Source: Burkholderiales bacterium
GTDB taxonomy: Bacteria > Pseudomonadota > Gammaproteobacteria > Burkholderiales > Ga0077523
Direction: 5' to 3'
Length of the DNA: 38,462 nucleotides
NCBI GenBank assembly: GCA_019747905.1
Contig: JAIEQG010000012.1
Location: 1 to 38,462, forward strand
Part shown: positions 1 to 10,314 of the stretch, in pieces
How the letters are laid out: each line of letters starts with the position of its first letter
Position numbering within the stretch: the first letter of the stretch is position 1
The notes under the pieces: generated by a model
The model's database searches: none
Told to the model about the DNA's origin: nothing
The model's input: only the letters and a program-made list of their open reading frames with translations
Position numbers and translations under genes: made by a program

Positions 1-49
1 AGCCGTCAGATTTACAGTCTGATCCCTTTGACCGCTCGGGAACCCCTCC
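1..49 (-). tRNA. tRNA-Tyr (GTA), partial
   Basis: The reverse strand starts with the acceptor half GGAGGGGTTCCCGAGCGG and continues through a D-arm to an anticodon stem-loop (TCAGA-CTGTAAA-TCTGA). The anticodon GTA lies at plus-strand 13-15. This closely resembles bacterial tRNA-Tyr. Only the 5' part is present; the long variable arm, T-arm and 3' end lie beyond the left edge. In many Betaproteobacteria tRNA-Tyr opens a tRNA-Tyr/Gly/Thr/tuf cluster, so EF-Tu and ribosomal genes may lie just left of the window (inference). Confidence 0.93.
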
Positions 50-62
50 GACGAAACCCGCG

Positions 63-91
63 ATTATCTGGACATGACCCTGCTCTGTCAA
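63..91 (-). promoter_or_regulatory. Sigma-70 promoter of the tRNA-Tyr gene
   Basis: On the minus strand TTGACA (plus 86-91) is followed after exactly 17 bases by GATAAT (plus 63-68). This is a near-consensus sigma-70 promoter. The tRNA 5' end begins 13 bases downstream of the -10 box, as expected for a stable-RNA promoter with a very short leader. Confidence 0.85.
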
Positions 92-126
92 ACGATTCCG
101 CCCGCCCCCACCCTCGGAAAAGCCCC

Positions 127-1167
127 TTAGATCGCGGGGTTCGGAAAGCGCAGGTGGATCGCGTCGATGGCCGCCAGGACCTCCGGGGCCAGGATGACGT
201 CGGCCGAATCGATGTTCTCCTTCAATTGCTCCAGGCTGGTGGCACCCACGATGTTACTGACCAGGAACCAGCGGCTGCGGACGAAAGCGAGCGCCAACAT
301 GGCTGGCGTCAAGCCGTGCTCCTTGGCCAGAGCGGCGTAGGCGGCCGTCGCTGGCGGAACGTTGGGCTTGTCGTAGCGCTGGCCGAAAGGCGGATACACC
401 GTCAGGCGCGCGCCCGCGGGCTTCCCGCCGTTGAGGTACTTGCCGGTCAAATGGCCGAAGGCGAGCGGGCTGTACGCCAACAAGCCTATGTTTTCATTGC
501 GATGTACTTCCGACAAACCCCACTCGAAGCTGCGATTCAGGAGGTTGTAGGCATTCTGTATGGAGACGGCCCGCGGCAAATTCAAGCGCTGCGCCTCCCG
601 CACGAACTCGAGGGCACCCCACGGGGTTTCGTTGGAAAGGCCCAGGTGCCGGATCTTGCCCGCCTTGACCATGGCCCCGAAGGCCTCCAATTGTTCGGCG
701 ACAGGCACCGCCGGTCGTTCCTTGGTCGGGTCGTAGAAGGTGTTGCCGAACGAGGGTACGTACCGGTCGGGCCAGTGGATCTGGTAGAGGTCGATGTAGT
801 CGGTCTGCAGGCGCTTGAGGCTCAGATCCACCGCCGCCTGGACGTTCTTCGCGTTGATCGCCAGGTCGCCGCCCCGAACCCAGTCGAATCCGCGTCCCGG
901 ACCCGTGATCTTGGTCGCGACGATGACCTTGTCCCGCTGCTGGCGTTTCAGCCACGTGCCCAGGAAAGCTTCCGTGCGCCCCTGGGTTTCCGCCTTCGGC
1001 GGCACGGGGTACATCTCGGCGGCATCGATGAAATTGACCCCGCGCGAGACGGCGTAGTCGAGCTGGGCATGGGCCTCGGCCTCGGTATTCTGCTGACCCC
1101 AGGTCATGGTGCCCAGACAGATCTCCGACACCTCGAGCCCGCTTGGGCCCAGCGGCACATAGCGCAT
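127..1167 (-). CDS. tas: Aldo/keto reductase, Tas family
   Basis: A 346-residue NADP(H)-dependent aldo/keto reductase, the same length as E. coli Tas and similar to it throughout (for example GTMTWGQQN near the start, the AEMYPVPP segment, and LKRLQTDYIDLYQIHWP). The expected catalytic tetrad is visible: Asp and Tyr in FIDAAEMY, Lys in VATK, and His in QIHWPD. It is a cytoplasmic TIM-barrel enzyme; the physiological substrate of this subgroup is not firmly known. The ATG has a GGGGAGA ribosome site just upstream. It lies 63 bp downstream of the GGDEF-EAL gene in the same direction, so it may be co-transcribed, but no functional link is evident. Confidence 0.92.
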   Translation of the reverse strand: MRYVPLGPSGLEVSEICLGTMTWGQQNTEAEAHAQLDYAVSRGVNFIDAAEMYPVPPKAETQGRTEAFLGTWLKRQQRDKVIVATKITGPGRGFDWVRGGDLAINAKNVQAAVDLSLKRLQTDYIDLYQIHWPDRYVPSFGNTFYDPTKERPAVPVAEQLEAFGAMVKAGKIRHLGLSNETPWGALEFVREAQRLNLPRAVSIQNAYNLLNRSFEWGLSEVHRNENIGLLAYSPLAFGHLTGKYLNGGKPAGARLTVYPPFGQRYDKPNVPPATAAYAALAKEHGLTPAMLALAFVRSRWFLVSNIVGATSLEQLKENIDSADVILAPEVLAAIDAIHLRFPNPAI

Positions 1168-1230
1168 GGTTGGTCTCCCCAGTTCTTGTTGTGACCGGCC
1201 TGCAGGAGCCGGCAGCCCCCGACTATACCT

Positions 1231-3807
1231 TTACAGAAAGGCGATCTGGGCCTTCATCTTGAGCAGTCGCAGGACTTCGTCACCCGGCAGCGGCCGGCTG
1301 TACAGGAAGCCCTGCATCTCCTCGCAGCCCTCGGCCCGCAGGAAACGCATCTGCTCCTCCTGCTCCACCCCTTCCGCGACGGTGCGCATGCGCAGGCTGC
1401 GCGCCATGGCGATGATGGCTCGGACGATGGCGACGTCGTCCAGGTCCGCGGGAATGTCCCGCACGAAGGAGCGATCGATCTTGAGCGTGTCGATCGGGAA
1501 GCGCTTCAGGTACGACAGGCTCGAATAGCCGGTGCCGAAGTCGTCGATCGATATGGAGATCCCCATCTCCTTGATGCGCGCCAGCACCTCGCTCACCTGG
1601 CTGTCGACGCCCATCAGCACGCTTTCCGTGATCTCGAACTCCAGGCAGCGCGCGTCGAACCCGGTTTCCTCGATGATGCGGGCGATGTTGTTCACCAGCC
1701 GCTTGTGCCGGAACTGCCGCGACGACAGGTTGACGGCGAGCCGGAGCCCTGGCAACCCCTCCTCATGCCAGCGCTTCAGTTCCGTACAAGCCGCGCGCAG
1801 TGCCCAGTCGCCGATCGGCAGGATGAGCCCGCTCTCCTCGGCGATGGGGATGAATTCGTTCGGTCCCACGGCGCCGCGGTCGCGGTCCTGCCACCGCAGC
1901 AGGGCCTCGACGCCGGTCACCCGCCCGGTGCGCAACTCCACCTTCGGCTGGAAATGCAGACTGAACTCGTCCCGCTCGAGCGCCCGTCGCAGGCTGGTTT
2001 CCATGGCGAGACGGGCGTGCGCCCGCTCGGTCAGGTCGGCGGAGTAGAACTGATAGTTGTTCCGGCCCTGGGCCTTGGCGTGGTACATCGCCGAATCGGC
2101 ATTCTTCAGCAGACCGTCGAGGTTCTCGCCGTCGGACGGATAGAACGTGATACCGATGCTCGAGGCAAGGAACACCTCGGCGCCGTTCACCAGGAACGGC
2201 GGGATGAACGCGTCGAGGATCTTCTGCGCCACGGTGAAGGCCTTGCTCGGGTCGGGCAGGTCCTCCAGCACTATCGCGAACTCGTCGCCACCGAACCGGG
2301 CGATGGTGTCGGTTTCCCGCGCACAGGCGTGGAGGCGCGCCGCCACGTCCTTCAACAGCGCATCGCCGACATCGTGACCCATGGTGTCGTTCACGACCTT
2401 GAAGTTGTCGACGTCGAGCAGCATTACCCCGACAGAGGTGGCGCGGCGGCGGGCCTCGACGATGGCCTTAGCCAGGCGATCGTTGAAGAGCGCCCGGTTT
2501 GGCAGGCCGGTCAACTCGTCGTGGTAGGCGATGTAGTTGAGCTTCTCTTCGGCGAGCTTGTTCGCGGTGATGTCCTGGGCAAGCGCGATGATGGACATCA
2601 CGCGCCCATGCTCGTCGACCAGCGGGGTGTAGTACCACTCGCAGGTGATGTCGCGGCCTTCACGGGTGCGGTTGTCGAGCATGAGGCGCGCCCCCTGCTT
2701 CTCCTTGAGCAACCGCTGCCACATGGCAGCGACGTGCTCGCAGCTGCGTTCGCCCGCGATCAGCCGGGATGCGCGGCGGCCGAGCGCCTGGTCGCGGGTC
2801 CAGCCGAATATGCGTTCTGCGGCTGGATTCCACTCGACCACCCGAAAATTGAGGTCCCACTCGATGAAGGCAAGCGGTGCCTGCAGCGCGTGCAGCCGCA
2901 GCTTGGTCTCGGATTTGCGCAGCACGTTCTGTGCGGCACGCCGCTGCGCCACCTCGGTTTCGAGGGCGTCGTTCACCTGACTCAAGCGTGCGTTGGTGGA
3001 CGAAAGGTCGTCCAGCAGGCCGAGATTGCGAAAGCGCAGCTTGAGCGACTGCTCGATGCTGGCGCCGACGCGCCCGGCCACCACCATCATCATCGAAATG
3101 AACAGCAGCGCCATCGCCCCCATGGCGAAGGGGATCCATTCGCCGGTGAGCAGCATCGCAATCGCGAAGGGCAGGACCGCTGGCAGGATGAACGCCGTGT
3201 ACGCGCGCGGGTAGGAGGACAAAGTGGATACCGCCCCGGCGCCGATGCCGGCCAGCACGAACCCGATGAATGCCTGGTGGAAACCCGGTTCCGCGGCCAG
3301 CAGTGCCGCGCCGAGACCCCACGCGGCACCGGCGCAGACCGTCAGCACCACGAACCGGCGCCCCCACGCATCCATCGCATCGAGACCAGGGCGCCGCTCG
3401 CGGAAGGCGAGCAACAGCCCATAACGGGCCAGGGAGACCACGCTCGTCAACACCAGCCAGCCGATCAGCGTGGCGTGGGGGGCCACATCCCACAGGGCGG
3501 CGGTAACGGCGACGGACACCAGCACGGTCGCGAACAGAGCCGACGGAATCTGTCGGTAAAGGAGACGTACCTGTTCGGCCGCGATCTCGCGCGCGATCTC
3601 GGGTGGGGCGTCCTGCTCGGTAAGGCCGGCCGAAGCCAACGTGTGAGCGATGTGCTCGTAGCGGGTCAAGAGAGGGTCTGAGATCTTCCGGGCCAGTCCG
3701 AGACCCCGGACTCCGGCGGCAAAGTGCCACAGCGGACTCCGGTACACGTTCGAGTTTCCCCGATGATACTGAAGGTTAGCGCAAAACCGACAGAAAAAAT
3801 CTACCAC
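1231..3807 (-). CDS. Membrane PAS-GGDEF-EAL cyclic-di-GMP protein
   Basis: Up to 858 residues. Roughly residues 85-250 form several hydrophobic membrane segments of a type common in front of GGDEF domains. A coiled-coil-like stretch, a PAS/PAC sensor (about 300-430), a GGDEF domain and an EAL domain follow. The cyclase motif is intact (GGDEF near residue 504) with an RETD inhibitory I-site just before it. The EAL motif (VEALLRW, near 634) and DDFGTGYSSL are also intact, so both c-di-GMP synthesis and hydrolysis are possible; which dominates cannot be told. The first about 20 residues look non-coding. A GTG at 3747 preceded by a weak GGGGAAA is a plausible alternative start, giving about 838 residues. 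Confidence 0.92.
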   Translation of the reverse strand: MVDFFCRFCANLQYHRGNSNVYRSPLWHFAAGVRGLGLARKISDPLLTRYEHIAHTLASAGLTEQDAPPEIAREIAAEQVRLLYRQIPSALFATVLVSVAVTAALWDVAPHATLIGWLVLTSVVSLARYGLLLAFRERRPGLDAMDAWGRRFVVLTVCAGAAWGLGAALLAAEPGFHQAFIGFVLAGIGAGAVSTLSSYPRAYTAFILPAVLPFAIAMLLTGEWIPFAMGAMALLFISMMMVVAGRVGASIEQSLKLRFRNLGLLDDLSSTNARLSQVNDALETEVAQRRAAQNVLRKSETKLRLHALQAPLAFIEWDLNFRVVEWNPAAERIFGWTRDQALGRRASRLIAGERSCEHVAAMWQRLLKEKQGARLMLDNRTREGRDITCEWYYTPLVDEHGRVMSIIALAQDITANKLAEEKLNYIAYHDELTGLPNRALFNDRLAKAIVEARRRATSVGVMLLDVDNFKVVNDTMGHDVGDALLKDVAARLHACARETDTIARFGGDEFAIVLEDLPDPSKAFTVAQKILDAFIPPFLVNGAEVFLASSIGITFYPSDGENLDGLLKNADSAMYHAKAQGRNNYQFYSADLTERAHARLAMETSLRRALERDEFSLHFQPKVELRTGRVTGVEALLRWQDRDRGAVGPNEFIPIAEESGLILPIGDWALRAACTELKRWHEEGLPGLRLAVNLSSRQFRHKRLVNNIARIIEETGFDARCLEFEITESVLMGVDSQVSEVLARIKEMGISISIDDFGTGYSSLSYLKRFPIDTLKIDRSFVRDIPADLDDVAIVRAIIAMARSLRMRTVAEGVEQEEQMRFLRAEGCEEMQGFLYSRPLPGDEVLRLLKMKAQIAFL

Positions 3808-3884
3808 ATCCCGGGAGGCGATCCGAGAACCACCAGGACGCCGTTACCGGCAATTGTTCGGTGGCATGATTCCCCGCGCCGCAG

Positions 3885-3921
3885 GCCTTGAAAAGCGGCA
3901 ATTGCCCGGAACCTTCAAGGC
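3885..3921. repeat. Nested inverted repeats upstream of the DUF3567 gene
   Basis: GCCTTGAA (3885-3892) and TTCAAGGC (3914-3921) are perfect 8-bp arms. Between them sits a separate palindrome GGCAATTGCC (3897-3906). Its half GGCAATTG recurs at 3849-3856. The block lies in the 162-bp space between the divergent GGDEF-EAL and DUF3567 genes. It could be an operator or a leader hairpin; no factor can be named. Confidence 0.45.
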
Positions 3922-3969
3922 ATGGCTCTTGCAGGACTGCAGGAGCACACCTCAAAGGAGGATTCAGCC

Positions 3970-4200
3970 ATGCACGTGGTCTACAGCAGCGCTAACTACC
4001 ATGTCGTGGAGTTTCCCGGTCAGGGCTTCGAACTCATCAACAAGATGACGTCAGTAGGGACTTACCTGCACGGCGACGCCGGGCTCCGGTTCCGCGACTA
4101 TCTGGCCGAAGTCATCGCCGACGATGCCTCCGTGGAATCGGTCGACGACTTCCTGGGCAACTTCGACGTCCTGATGCATCAGCCCACCATCTACCACTGA
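3970..4200 (+). CDS. DUF3567 family protein
   Basis: A 76-residue acidic cytoplasmic protein that ends in DEFLG-type and LMHQPTIYH segments characteristic of DUF3567, a small family found essentially in Betaproteobacteria. The start at 3970 is set by a strong AAAGGAGG site at 3954-3961. An upstream in-frame ATG at 3922 lacks such a site and would add non-conserved residues. The function is unknown. The gene is divergent from the GGDEF-EAL gene and convergent with allophanate hydrolase. Confidence 0.88.
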   Translation: MHVVYSSANYHVVEFPGQGFELINKMTSVGTYLHGDAGLRFRDYLAEVIADDASVESVDDFLGNFDVLMHQPTIYH

Positions 4201-4204
4201 ACCA

Positions 4205-4254
4205 GGCCGCAGCCCACGCAGCGGCCAATCCCATTCATCCTGAGGCGGCCTCAG
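4205..4254. terminator. Two hairpins between convergent genes
   Basis: GGCCGC/GCGGCC (4205-4210 and 4221-4226) and CTGAGG-CGG-CCTCAG (4240-4254) lie between the DUF3567 stop and the allophanate hydrolase stop. Neither has a clear T-tract, so intrinsic termination is only a possibility. Confidence 0.35.
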
Positions 4255-4255
4255 A

Positions 4256-6070
4256 TCATCCCCTGGCTGCAAGGTAACGCCGCCAACTGCCGAGTGCGGT
4301 GATGTCTTCGGCGCCCTGCGCCGCGATGGCTTCGCAGACGAAGCCCTGCACGCTGGATCCGTCCTCCAGACGGATCGTCCCGATGCCCAGCGGACCCGGG
4401 ATGCCGGCGACGAAGGATCCGAACTCCCGCGCCGGTAGTTCCCAGACTTCCAGGTCGATGGCCGCACCACCGGCGGCCACGCGCACCATGCCAGGCCGTT
4501 TGGGCGGTCCGCCCGGCAATGCGTAGAACTTGTAGTCGGGGGCGCTGCGAACCGCGGCAACCAACCGCCCGCCGCGTGAAGTGAGCTGACCGTTGAGCGG
4601 CAATCCCGACAGATGGGCCCCGCACACGGCAACCCTGACCTGACCCGTGGCCATCGTAGGCAGGTCGGCGCCCGGGGCAGCGGGCAACGCCCAGCCAGCG
4701 GCCCCCGTCGTCTGCACGGACGCGCGCTGCAAGCGTCCGGCCAGTCGCAGCAACGGACCGTCGCTATGCGCGGGGGCGAACAGCGTGACGCCGAACGGCA
4801 GCCCCGACGGGGTGAAACCGGCCGGCACCGCGGTGGCGGCGTAGTCGAGCAGATTCATGAAATTGGTGTAGTAGCCCAGGTTCGCATTGAGCCGGATCGG
4901 ATCCGCTTCGACCGCGTCGATACGGTAGTGCGTACCGGCTGTCGGCGTGACGACGCAATCGACCTCTCGCCACACGGCGTCGGCCACCCGCTTCAGGATC
5001 TTCAGCCGATACAGCGCCTCGTAGGCATCGGCGGCGAGCCAGCGCCGGCTCTTGCCCACGATCTCGCGCGTCACCGGATGCAGGTCGGCTTCGTGCGCGT
5101 CGAAGAACGGGCGAATGGCCGCATAGCGTTCCGCGACCCAGGGCCCTTCGTACAACAGGCGCGCGGTCTCGAGAAACGGCGCGAGATCGATGGTCACGGG
5201 CGTGCCGCCCAAGCTTTGCAGACGCTCGACCGACCGGGCGAACAATTCGCGATACGCCGCATCGCCGAAGAATTGCAGGTCCTTCGGGTCGGGCACACCG
5301 AACCGGAACGCGTGCGATGCGCCGAAATCGAAACCCGAAGGCTCCGCTGCGCGCGAGAACGGATCCTCGGCATCGAATGCCGTGCCGACAGTGAGCACGC
5401 GCTGCGCGTCCTCCGCGGTCAGCGCGAAGATGGAAATCGTGTCCAGCGATCGGCATGCGGGAACCATCCCCGATGCCGACAACGCGCCGCACGTCGGCTT
5501 GTGCCCGATGAGATTGTTGAAGGCCGCCGGCACTCGCCCCGATCCGGCAGTGTCGGTGCCGAGGCCGAAGCTCGCGAGGCCCATTGCCACCGCGACCGCG
5601 GAACCGGAACTCGACCCGCCGGAGACATAGGCCGGATCGAAACTGTTGCGGCAGGTGCCGTAGGGCGAACGGGCGCCCACCAAACCGGTCGCGAACTGGT
5701 CGAGATTGGTCTTGCCGAGCGGAATGGCACCCGCATCGATCAAGCGCTGCACCACGGTAGCGCTGCGCGCTGGCGCGTACGAATAGGCCGGACATGCCGC
5801 CGTCGTGGGCAGATCCACGAGGTCGATGTTGTCCTTGATGACGAACGGGATGCCATAGAGCGGCAACGAGTCCGGGTCCTTGCCCTCGAGGACGCGTGCG
5901 TAGGCGAGCAGCCGCTCGCGCGTGAGCCGGCTGATCCAGACGTGATGCGTGTCTTCGGCCTCCAATGCCGGCAGCAAGGTCTCGATCACGCTGTTCGGGG
6001 TCGATTCGCCGGACGCATAGCGTTTGCGCAACGTCGAGATCGACAGATCCATCCGGTTGCTCGCCATCAT
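4256..6070 (-). CDS. atzF: Allophanate hydrolase
   Basis: A 604-residue amidase-signature enzyme that hydrolyses allophanate to ammonia and CO2, the last step of the operon's pathway. The catalytic Lys lies in VIKDNID, and the nucleophilic Ser region is GGSSSGSA preceded by SPYG and followed by [13 protein letters not shown]. The last about 140 residues match the C-terminal domain usual in AtzF/DUR1-type allophanate hydrolases. The ATG at 6070 overlaps the carboxylase stop (ATGA); a second ATG at 6067 is better spaced from the GAGG upstream, so the start is uncertain by one codon. It is the final gene of the seven-gene minus-strand operon, consistent with translational coupling to the carboxylase. 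Confidence 0.94.
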   Translation of the reverse strand: MMASNRMDLSISTLRKRYASGESTPNSVIETLLPALEAEDTHHVWISRLTRERLLAYARVLEGKDPDSLPLYGIPFVIKDNIDLVDLPTTAACPAYSYAPARSATVVQRLIDAGAIPLGKTNLDQFATGLVGARSPYGTCRNSFDPAYVSGGSSSGSAVAVAMGLASFGLGTDTAGSGRVPAAFNNLIGHKPTCGALSASGMVPACRSLDTISIFALTAEDAQRVLTVGTAFDAEDPFSRAAEPSGFDFGASHAFRFGVPDPKDLQFFGDAAYRELFARSVERLQSLGGTPVTIDLAPFLETARLLYEGPWVAERYAAIRPFFDAHEADLHPVTREIVGKSRRWLAADAYEALYRLKILKRVADAVWREVDCVVTPTAGTHYRIDAVEADPIRLNANLGYYTNFMNLLDYAATAVPAGFTPSGLPFGVTLFAPAHSDGPLLRLAGRLQRASVQTTGAAGWALPAAPGADLPTMATGQVRVAVCGAHLSGLPLNGQLTSRGGRLVAAVRSAPDYKFYALPGGPPKRPGMVRVAAGGAAIDLEVWELPAREFGSFVAGIPGPLGIGTIRLEDGSSVQGFVCEAIAAQGAEDITALGSWRRYLAARG

Positions 6071-9000
6071 GCCGCCTCGATCACGACCAGCTCCTGTCCC
6101 GCTGCCACCTGCCCGCCCTCGCGGCAGAAGAGTTGCAGCACCTTGCCGCCGCACGGGGCGGCGACATTGATTTCCATTTTCATCGACTCGACGATCACCA
6201 GCGGATCGCCTTCACGCACGTGGTCGCCGGGCTTCACGGAGATCTTCCACACGTTGCCGGCGACCTGGGTCGCCACGGCACGTCCGTTGGGCGGCAGGTC
6301 GAGTTCGGTATCCGCTCCCGCATCGGCCACCGATTCATCGGTCGCGTAATCCACCTGGCCCGCTGCGCGCCAGCGTTCGCGCTCGGCGTCGAAAGCAGCC
6401 TGCTGCTGCGTCTTGAAGCGCACGATGTCTGTGGCGTTGTCGCGCAGGAACCGGTTGTAATCGCCGAGGCGGAACGTGGTCTCCTCCACGTCGAGGCGAT
6501 AACGGCCGAGCGGGAAGTCGGCACGTAACTGGAGCAGTTCCCGTTCGCTTACCGGGAAGAAACGGATCTGGTCGAAGAATCGCAGCAACCACGGCTTGCC
6601 ATCGCGGAAATCCGGCGTCTGCCGATGCCGGTTCCACATCTGGACGGTACGGCCGACGAACTGATAACCGCCCGGCCCTTCCATGCCGTAGACGCACAGA
6701 TACGCGCCGCCGATGCCGACCGCATTCTCCGGAGTCCAGGTGCGGGCAGGGTTGTACTTGGTGGTGACCAGACGATGCCGCGGGTCGACCGGCGTTGCTA
6801 CCGGCGCGCCGAGATACACGTCGCCGAGTCCCAGCACCAGGTAGGACGCATCGAAGACGATGCGCTTCACATCATCGATGGACCCGAGACCGTTGATGCG
6901 GCGAATGAACTCGATGTTGCTCGGACACCACGGTGCATCCTTGCGCACCGACTGCGTGTACTTCTCGATCGCGAGTCGCGTCGCGGGGTCGTCCCACGAC
7001 AGCGGCAGATGCACGATGCGGGTGGGCACCTCCATGTCGTCGATGGCCGGCAAGGCCGCCTCGGCGTCGATCATCAGTCGCAGCAGGCGATCGAGGGACA
7101 GCTTCCTCTCGTCGAAGTGCACCTGCAGCGAGCGTATGCCCGGGGTGAGGTCCACGACGCCGCGGACCCGTTGCGTCTCCAACCACGTCATCAGCGCGTG
7201 CACACGGAAGCGCAGGTTGAGATCGAGCGCCAGTTCTCCATACTCGATCAGCAGATATCGATCGCCCGACTGGCGGTACACCACTTCGGGTTGTCCGGGT
7301 CCGGGTGCCGTACGATGGAGAATCGGTGCCGGCGCCTGGCTCCGACGGACGTTCGGTGCCCGGGGCACGGCGAGGCGTTCGATCGCGGCATCGGCTGCCC
7401 GCGACATTGCCGTTGCCCAGTTCTGGTCCACACGCACGAAACGGACACGATCGCCGGGCCGCAACTGACCGAGTTTCCACAGTTCGCAATCGGCGATGAC
7501 CGCGGGGCACACGAAGCCGCCCAGGCTAGGTCCGTCGGGGCCGAGGATCACCGGCATGTCGCCGGTGAAATCGATGGCACCGATGGCGTACGCATTGTCG
7601 TGGATGTTGGAAGGATGCAGCCCGGCCTCGCCGCCGTCCGTGCGGGCCCATTGCGGCTTCGGACCGATCAGGCGCACACCCGTGCGCGAGGAGTTGTAGT
7701 GCACCTCCCACGCCGTGGCGAAGAACGTCTCGATGTCCTCGGCAGTGAAGAAGTCAGGTGCACCATGGGGACCGTACAGCACTGCGATCTGCCACTCGTT
7801 CGAGTAGTCGGGCACCAGCTCCGGTGGAATGATGCGCGGCTCCGGCAAAGCCTGCACCTCACCCAGGTGGAGCACGTCGCCCGCGCGCAGCGTGCGCCCG
7901 GCATGCCCACCGAACTGGCCCAACGTGAACGTCGAGCGGGAGCCGAGATAGTCGGGCACGTCGAACCCGCCGGCCACGGCCACATAGGTGCGCATCCCCA
8001 CACCCTGCACCGGACCGACCCTCAACAGACTGCCGGCTGCCACCCGATGCGAGCGCCAGAAGCCGATCGGCACGCCGTCGAGAGTCGCCGCAATCGCGGC
8101 TCCACAGAGGGCAATGACGGTATCGCAATTGAACCGCAGTTCAGGACCGGAAGCCGTGCACTCGAGCGCCGCCGCTCCGATGGGGTTGTTCAGGATGCGG
8201 TTCGCGAGCCGGAGCGCCAGCGCGTCCATAGGCCCCGACGGCGGCACGCCGACGTCCCAATGACCGACGCGGCCTGGCCAGTCCTGAACGGTGGTCTGGA
8301 CGCCGGGGGCGATCACGTCGATCGAACGCGGCACGAACCGGAACGCGCCCAGCGTGCGGGTGGTCTGCCGTCCCTCGCGAAACGTGTCATCGGCCACGAT
8401 CTGGCGCAGATACTCGAGATTGGTCTCGATGCCGGCCACTCTTGTTTCCGCCAGGACCCGGGTCATCCGATCGATCGCGCGCCGGCGATCAGGTGCCGAA
8501 ACGATGATCTTGGCGACCATCGGATCGTAGTAGGGCGGCACTTCGACCCCGCGCTCGACCCAGGTCTCGATGCGTCCGCCCGCTGCGAACGCGACTTCGG
8601 TCAAGGGTCCACTCGAGGGCTGGAAGTTCTTCGCGGCATCCTCGGCGTACAGCCGCACCTGGATCGATGCGCCGCGTGGCTTCGGCGCGAAGCCCGCAAG
8701 ATCGAGTTCCCCGGCCGCCTCGCGCACCATCCATTCCACCAGGTCGACGCCAGTCACTTCTTCCGTGACGCCATGCTCGACTTGCAGGCGTGTGTTCACC
8801 TCGAGGAACCAGAACTCGCCGGTGATCGCATCGAACACGAATTCCACCGTGCCGGCGCTGCGATAACCCACCGCGCCGGCCAGGCGTACCGCAGTGTCCA
8901 GCAGGGCCTTGCGGGTCGCGGCATCGATGCCTGGCGCAGGAGCTTCCTCCACCACCTTCTGGTTGCGGCGCTGCAATGAGCAATCACGCTCGCCCAGCGC

Positions 9001-9663
9001 GACGATGTTCCCGTGCGCATCGCCGAAGATCTGCACCTCGATGTGGCGTGCTTGCTCCACGTACTTCTCGAGATAGACGCCGGAGTCCTTGAAGTTCGCG
9101 CGCGCCAGGCGCTCGACCGACGCGTAGGCGTCGGCGAGTTCCTCGTCGCTCCATGTGAGGCGCATGCCGATCCCGCCCCCGCCGCCGGTGCTCTTCAGCA
9201 TGACGGGATATCCGATGCGCCGCGCTTCGCGTCGGGCATGGTCAACTCCATGGAGCAATCCCGATCCCGGCAGCAACGGCACGCCGTTGGCGGCCGCCAG
9301 CTCGCGGGCCGTGTGCTTGAGACCGAACGCACGCATCTGCTCTGGCGTCGGACCGATGAAGGCGATGCCGGCCTCGGCACAGGCGGCCGCGAAGTCCGCG
9401 TTCTCCGAAAGAAAACCGTATCCGGGATGGATCGCCTGGGCACCAGCGGCACGCGCTGCCTCGAGAATGCGATCGGCGCGCAGATAGCTCTCCGCCGCCG
9501 GCGCCGGTCCTATCGGGACGGCCTCGTCGGCCGCACTCACATGCAGCGATGCGACATCGGCCTCCGAGTAGACCGCGACCGACTTCACGCCCATCCGGCG
9601 CAAGGTCCGGATCACGCGACAGGCGATGGCTCCGCGGTTGGCGATGAGGACCTTGGTGAACAT
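6067..9663 (-). CDS. Urea carboxylase family enzyme, probable guanidine carboxylase
   Basis: A 1198-residue biotin-dependent carboxylase. Residues about 1-450 are an ATP-grasp biotin carboxylase (glycine-rich [11 protein letters not shown] loop, [14 protein letters not shown]). Residues about 455-1080 are the KipA/KipI-like carboxyltransferase. The C-terminal 75 residues are a biotinyl domain with ESMKMEI carrying the biotin lysine. The family carboxylates urea or guanidine. Guanidine is favoured here because the operon has a guanidine-I riboswitch and two DUF1989 (CgdAB-type) genes, which a plain urea pathway does not need. A single active-site Asp/Asn difference has been reported to separate the two activities, but I could not align that position. 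The start lies 6 bp after cgdB. Confidence 0.93.
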   Translation of the reverse strand: MFTKVLIANRGAIACRVIRTLRRMGVKSVAVYSEADVASLHVSAADEAVPIGPAPAAESYLRADRILEAARAAGAQAIHPGYGFLSENADFAAACAEAGIAFIGPTPEQMRAFGLKHTARELAAANGVPLLPGSGLLHGVDHARREARRIGYPVMLKSTGGGGGIGMRLTWSDEELADAYASVERLARANFKDSGVYLEKYVEQARHIEVQIFGDAHGNIVALGERDCSLQRRNQKVVEEAPAPGIDAATRKALLDTAVRLAGAVGYRSAGTVEFVFDAITGEFWFLEVNTRLQVEHGVTEEVTGVDLVEWMVREAAGELDLAGFAPKPRGASIQVRLYAEDAAKNFQPSSGPLTEVAFAAGGRIETWVERGVEVPPYYDPMVAKIIVSAPDRRRAIDRMTRVLAETRVAGIETNLEYLRQIVADDTFREGRQTTRTLGAFRFVPRSIDVIAPGVQTTVQDWPGRVGHWDVGVPPSGPMDALALRLANRILNNPIGAAALECTASGPELRFNCDTVIALCGAAIAATLDGVPIGFWRSHRVAAGSLLRVGPVQGVGMRTYVAVAGGFDVPDYLGSRSTFTLGQFGGHAGRTLRAGDVLHLGEVQALPEPRIIPPELVPDYSNEWQIAVLYGPHGAPDFFTAEDIETFFATAWEVHYNSSRTGVRLIGPKPQWARTDGGEAGLHPSNIHDNAYAIGAIDFTGDMPVILGPDGPSLGGFVCPAVIADCELWKLGQLRPGDRVRFVRVDQNWATAMSRAADAAIERLAVPRAPNVRRSQAPAPILHRTAPGPGQPEVVYRQSGDRYLLIEYGELALDLNLRFRVHALMTWLETQRVRGVVDLTPGIRSLQVHFDERKLSLDRLLRLMIDAEAALPAIDDMEVPTRIVHLPLSWDDPATRLAIEKYTQSVRKDAPWCPSNIEFIRRINGLGSIDDVKRIVFDASYLVLGLGDVYLGAPVATPVDPRHRLVTTKYNPARTWTPENAVGIGGAYLCVYGMEGPGGYQFVGRTVQMWNRHRQTPDFRDGKPWLLRFFDQIRFFPVSERELLQLRADFPLGRYRLDVEETTFRLGDYNRFLRDNATDIVRFKTQQQAAFDAERERWRAAGQVDYATDESVADAGADTELDLPPNGRAVATQVAGNVWKISVKPGDHVREGDPLVIVESMKMEINVAAPCGGKVLQLFCREGGQVAAGQELVVIEAA

Positions 9664-9669
9664 CTGTCC

Positions 9670-10314
9670 CTAGTCCCAGACGAGCAACCGCACCGGCGTC
9701 GGGTTGTAGGCGTTGCAGGGGTTGTTCAACTGCGGGCAGTTCGAGATGAGACACACGACGTCCATCTCGGCCTGCATCTCCACGTACTTGCCCGGCGCCG
9801 AGATGCCGTCCTCGAAGGTGAGCCTGCCTGCCGGAGTCACTGGCACGTTCATGAAGAAGTTGATGTTGTGCGTGATGTCACGCTTCTCGATGTGGTGCTC
9901 GGGGTTGTGCGCGATGGCGGACATGAAATTGTCGCGGCAGGCGTGCATGAAGCGCTTGTCGAGGGCGTAGCGCACCGTGTTGCTCTCCTGCGCACAGGCA
10001 CCGCCGAGCGTGTCGTGCCGCCCGCAGGTATCCGCCACGACCTTGAGCATCGGCCGACCCGCGCTCGACCAGAGCGTGGTTCCGGTGGTGATGTAGAGGT
10101 GCCGCTCCCGCTGGATCGTGTCCACGGCGCTGTACCGTTCCACGGGATCGTGGACGTTGTAGAACAGCGTATCGACGGCCTGATTGCCTTCGAGATCGTG
10201 GATGCGGAAGGTCTGACCCTTTCGGATCACGCGCATCCACGGTTCGCCGGCCGCGCAGATCTCGTTCACGACGGCGTCCTTCTCCAGCCGCGCGCTGGTC
10301 GTCAGGGCACTCAT
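9670..10314 (-). CDS. cgdB: Carboxyguanidine deiminase subunit (DUF1989, UAAP2-like)
   Basis: A 214-residue DUF1989 protein, formerly called urea carboxylase-associated protein. Proteins of this pair form carboxyguanidine deiminase, which converts the carboxylase product to allophanate and ammonia. The hallmark [14 protein letters not shown] is present, with Cys and His residues suited to metal binding, as are the N-terminal [14 protein letters not shown] and the C-terminal [15 protein letters not shown]. The start at 10314 overlaps the previous stop as ATGA; the longer upstream frame reads through cgdA out of frame and is not real. The A/B naming follows size and gene order and is less certain than the family. 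Confidence 0.87.
   Translation of the reverse strand: MSALTTSARLEKDAVVNEICAAGEPWMRVIRKGQTFRIHDLEGNQAVDTLFYNVHDPVERYSAVDTIQRERHLYITTGTTLWSSAGRPMLKVVADTCGRHDTLGGACAQESNTVRYALDKRFMHACRDNFMSAIAHNPEHHIEKRDITHNINFFMNVPVTPAGRLTFEDGISAPGKYVEMQAEMDVVCLISNCPQLNNPCNAYNPTPVRLLVWD

Noticed and set aside
1705..3681. 658-residue plus-strand open frame opposite the GGDEF-EAL gene
   Set aside because: Antisense to conserved GGDEF and EAL motifs; composition typical of a shadow frame.
4613..6349. 578-residue plus-strand open frame opposite allophanate hydrolase
   Set aside because: Antisense to an intact amidase-signature enzyme; Arg/Gly/His-rich with no domain.
6625..8979. 784-residue plus-strand open frame opposite the carboxylase
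   Set aside because: Antisense shadow of a conserved biotin-dependent enzyme; no domain or ribosome site.
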